NCBI GenBank assembly: GCA_001970955.1 | Contig: MPUH01000154.1 | Coordinates: forward strand, 29,424-93,423 | Origin: Stentor coeruleus | Taxonomy: Eukaryota > Ciliophora > Heterotrichea > Heterotrichida > Stentoridae | Reading direction: 5' to 3' | DNA length: 64,000 nt | Part shown: piece by piece, positions 61,723-64,000 of the stretch | How the letters are laid out: each line of letters opens with the position of its first letter | How positions within the stretch are numbered: the first letter of the stretch is position 1 | The notes under the pieces: model-generated | The model's database searches: none | What the model was told of the DNA's origin: nothing | Seen by the model: only the letters and a program-made list of their open reading frames with translations | Position numbers and translations under genes: made by a program

Positions 61723-64000
61723 ATGGACGGTCATTATTATAAAATAATGGAAGCTTCGAGTCTAACAAGCTTACTTGAGAAAGTCCTTTCAGGAAGGCCT
61801 GGGGACGCTCAAAAGCATGAAAAGTTAAGTAAACAACTATTTGATAAGCTCAGAACAGCAAATCAAGCGAACCTACGTTCAGTAGGCATCGTCTTAAGTC
61901 AGATGAGAGAGCACAAAAAACTTGGAACAGATGACTTCAACAACATGTCAACCTACATCAAACTACTGATCTCAGGAAAACCAGGTACACCTCCAACTCT
62001 AAGACATTTGTGCTTCACTAGTCATCCATCATCTCAAAAGGCAGCCAAACTCTTCCACGCAATGCAAGCAATCCAAATGAAAAGATTGTCCGCCTTAGGC
62101 ACATCATTCAGACTTATCAAGACTCAAGAACACCGCAAAATTGTTGAAGAAAAAGACAACCTTCACAAGTTAGAAATCAAAAGACTTCAATGCGCAAAAA
62201 TGATAGCCCAATTAAAAGGAGCCCTTGGAATCAATATGGAAAAAACCGTCAGAGTATGGAAACACAATGGAACTTTGCCAGACAGAGAGCCTAGTGTTTA
62301 TGGTGATGACGACTATGCTTTGAAGTATAAACGTAAAACACTTAATCAATATGAACGTAGACATAGAATGTACCCAGCGATATCTCAATTTATAAACTCA
62401 GGGACATTAAGATTTGAACAAACAGGTTTCTGGAGGTGGTCATTAAAAGTTAAAGCTCAGATCGATAAAGAAAACCGTCTTCGCGATGCAGCAAAAAGTG
62501 CAGAAATTATTATCCGTAAAAAACTCGTCCAAAGCGCATTTACAGCCTGGATAGACCAAAGGTATCAAATATGGGCTAAAAATCGTGCCCTTCTCAGCAA
62601 ACTTTTTGAAAAAGCAAATATAAGACATTATTACTTGAAATATTTACTTGTAGAACGCTGGCAATGGTCAACATTTAATGATGATGAGTGGGAAAGAGAA
62701 GAAATTTCTGAAGAAGAATATTATGCTAAACATCGCAAAGTCAAGCGAGTTAGACTTAATAGAGGAGAAATGGAAAATATAATCAATAATATTAGCGACA
62801 AATCAAGACATATTTCAACTATAGCAGAAGAGTCAAGACTTGGAACTTTGAAGAAAGCTAATATCGATATAAGTGATGAAGGGAAATTAAAACTTGAAAT
62901 GATGTTAAGTTATATGGCATCAATAAACCAAGCTCGTAAAGAATTCCCTGTTAAAGTTCTTTCAGCATGGAAAAACGCTTCACTCAAACGTGAAAACAGG
63001 ACAAATGTTACAGTGTCAAAAACTTTATCTATAACGAAAATCTTTTCAGTTTATGAATTCAAACTTAAGTCAACATTAAGAGAATGGCAAAGTGCTATAA
63101 AAGGCTCGCCGGTAACTGTTAATAGCAAAATGTTCTCAGCAATAGTAGAAAATTCAGTCTATAACAAATTTGCCCCTAAGATCGCTTTATTAAAGATGAA
63201 ACTTCATGAAAAACAAGCTGCTATCAATGCTGTTCCACACGATTATGTTAAAGGTGCTGAAGATAACTATAAATATGCTCTTTTAAGAAGTGCTTTTAAG
63301 ACAAGTAAAATTGGTTTGCATAGTTCGTTTAGATTATGGAAGGATTTATACAGCAAACAAGTTAAAGAACAGAAAAAGCTTATTATTGAAAAAATGCTCA
63401 CACATCTTGCTAAAGGTTTAGCTGTGTTTGTAAAACCTGCAGTCCAGCCTATTCCACAGATGAAAACTAAATCAGCAGTTTTAATTAAAGCTATGAAGAA
63501 TATGGAGAAAAACATAATAACTGTTATGTATTTAAGATTTGGTACTTGGTCAAGGGTAAAACAAAACCCAGTTGAAATCCCGTTAGTAAAAGAAAAACTT
63601 CATGAGATGAAGAAGTTTATATTCCTGTATATGGGGAAATTTGTCCAAAGCAGACTGAATTCAGCGATGTTTATCTGGAAAGAAACAGTTGAACTTCAAA
63701 ATAAAGACTCGGAAAAGAATAGGATTTTTGGCATGATCTCAACTTTGATTAGACTGTTCGCCAATAGGACTAAGAGAGTTTTCCATCCACCAAGGATTAT
63801 TAAAGATGCTGATGCTATTATGACAAGGTCATTCAAAAAGCTTATACAGAATCAGATGAATCGTCTTACTGATGCAATTGAAAGATGGAAGTACCACAAA
63901 TTCGCCCAAGCACAAAGAGAAAGAGCCTCTATCTTACTGAACGGAATGCGCCAAGCAGAAGCTTATGCTAACAATATCAGAGGGTCTAGTATGCTTGCAT
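61723..64000 (+). CDS. Large helical Trp-repeat protein, 3' end outside window
   Basis: Open from the ATG at 61723 (alternative ATG 61747) to the window edge, 759 codons with no stop. The product is basic, entirely helical-looking, with no membrane segment. Short units of the form (aliphatic/Phe)-x-x-W-(basic) recur: FWRWSLKVK, AFTAWIDQRY, LVERWQWSTF, VLSAWKNASLKR, LREWQSAIKG, SFRLWKDLYSKQ, RFGTWSRVKQ, AMFIWKETVEL and AIERWKYHKFAQ. This resembles Sfi1-type centrin-binding repeats (AFxxWk) but the spacing here is irregular and longer. A cortical or basal-body fibre protein is plausible but inferred. The N-terminal 80 residues (LLEKVLSGRPGDAQKH) form a separate helical segment. The full length is unknown. 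Confidence 0.75.
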   Translation, partial: MDGHYYKIMEASSLTSLLEKVLSGRPGDAQKHEKLSKQLFDKLRTANQANLRSVGIVLSQMREHKKLGTDDFNNMSTYIKLLISGKPGTPPTLRHLCFTSHPSSQKAAKLFHAMQAIQMKRLSALGTSFRLIKTQEHRKIVEEKDNLHKLEIKRLQCAKMIAQLKGALGINMEKTVRVWKHNGTLPDREPSVYGDDDYALKYKRKTLNQYERRHRMYPAISQFINSGTLRFEQTGFWRWSLKVKAQIDKENRLRDAAKSAEIIIRKKLVQSAFTAWIDQRYQIWAKNRALLSKLFEKANIRHYYLKYLLVERWQWSTFNDDEWEREEISEEEYYAKHRKVKRVRLNRGEMENIINNISDKSRHISTIAEESRLGTLKKANIDISDEGKLKLEMMLSYMASINQARKEFPVKVLSAWKNASLKRENRTNVTVSKTLSITKIFSVYEFKLKSTLREWQSAIKGSPVTVNSKMFSAIVENSVYNKFAPKIALLKMKLHEKQAAINAVPHDYVKGAEDNYKYALLRSAFKTSKIGLHSSFRLWKDLYSKQVKEQKKLIIEKMLTHLAKGLAVFVKPAVQPIPQMKTKSAVLIKAMKNMEKNIITVMYLRFGTWSRVKQNPVEIPLVKEKLHEMKKFIFLYMGKFVQSRLNSAMFIWKETVELQNKDSEKNRIFGMISTLIRLFANRTKRVFHPPRIIKDADAIMTRSFKKLIQNQMNRLTDAIERWKYHKFAQAQRERASILLNGMRQAEAYANNIRGSSMLA

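Noticed and set aside
1-64000. Blepharisma-type code with TGA as Trp
   Set aside because: Conserved Trp positions use TGG throughout, long conserved frames contain no TGA, and poly(A) polymerase ends at a TGA.
1-64000. CRISPR arrays or bacterial features
   Set aside because: No spaced repeats, no Shine-Dalgarno pattern; gene families are eukaryotic.

Overview
The window looks like macronuclear DNA of a heterotrich ciliate, most likely Stentor or a close relative. It is very AT-rich and densely packed. Genes are nearly free of introns. TAA, TAG and (once) TGA all end genes, and no conserved domain is interrupted by an in-frame TGA, so the code is standard. One gene contains a 15-nt GT...AG intron, a size typical of Stentor and Blepharisma, and Blepharisma is argued against because it reads TGA as Trp. 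The gene content is also ciliate-like: many protein kinases (one a CDPK with EF-hands, one an ankyrin-AGC fusion), cyclic-nucleotide-binding proteins, a pseudo-tetrameric CNG-type channel, axonemal or cortical IQ/EF-hand proteins and a gamma-tubulin complex protein.

Layout. 1-10 kb: cytosolic isoleucyl-tRNA synthetase (cut by the window edge), a coiled-coil protein, a TBC Rab-GAP, a CAMK-like kinase, a Fes1/HspBP1-type Hsp70 exchange factor, and a TPR + cyclic-nucleotide-binding protein. 10-19 kb: two small unknown genes, a decayed transposase, and two tandem DUF229 ectoenzyme-like paralogues. 19.7-31.4 kb: a four-repeat CNG/CNGK-type channel, a DENN-domain protein and an AMPK/SNF1-type kinase. 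33-42 kb: poly(A) polymerase, a small coiled-coil protein, a CDPK, a Rab GTPase, an unknown disordered protein and a GCP5-like gamma-tubulin complex protein. 42-57.8 kb: an ankyrin-AGC kinase 26 bp from an IQCH-like protein, a 3.1-kb gap with a kinase relic and a small acylated ORF, a 1920-residue EF-hand protein, and a CK1-like kinase with an altered catalytic loop. 59.8-64 kb: a four-TM protein and the start of a large Trp-repeat helical protein.

Assembly. Seven single Ns (5810, 6011, 8069, 12539, 23785, 31629, 37089) each sit between two copies of the same sequence. They are unmerged contig overlaps and not biological repeats. Collapsing them restores one kinase, one TPR-cNBD protein, the channel and the Rab. 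Every coding difference I found between copies is synonymous, which fits two haplotypes.

Functional theme (inference). Ca2+ and cyclic-nucleotide signalling (channel, TPR-cNBD, CDPK, EF-hand protein, kinases), membrane traffic (TBC, DENN, Rab) and microtubule/cortical structure (GCP5, IQCH, Trp-repeat protein) dominate. There is no evidence of operons, although two same-strand pairs are only 26 and 38 bp apart.
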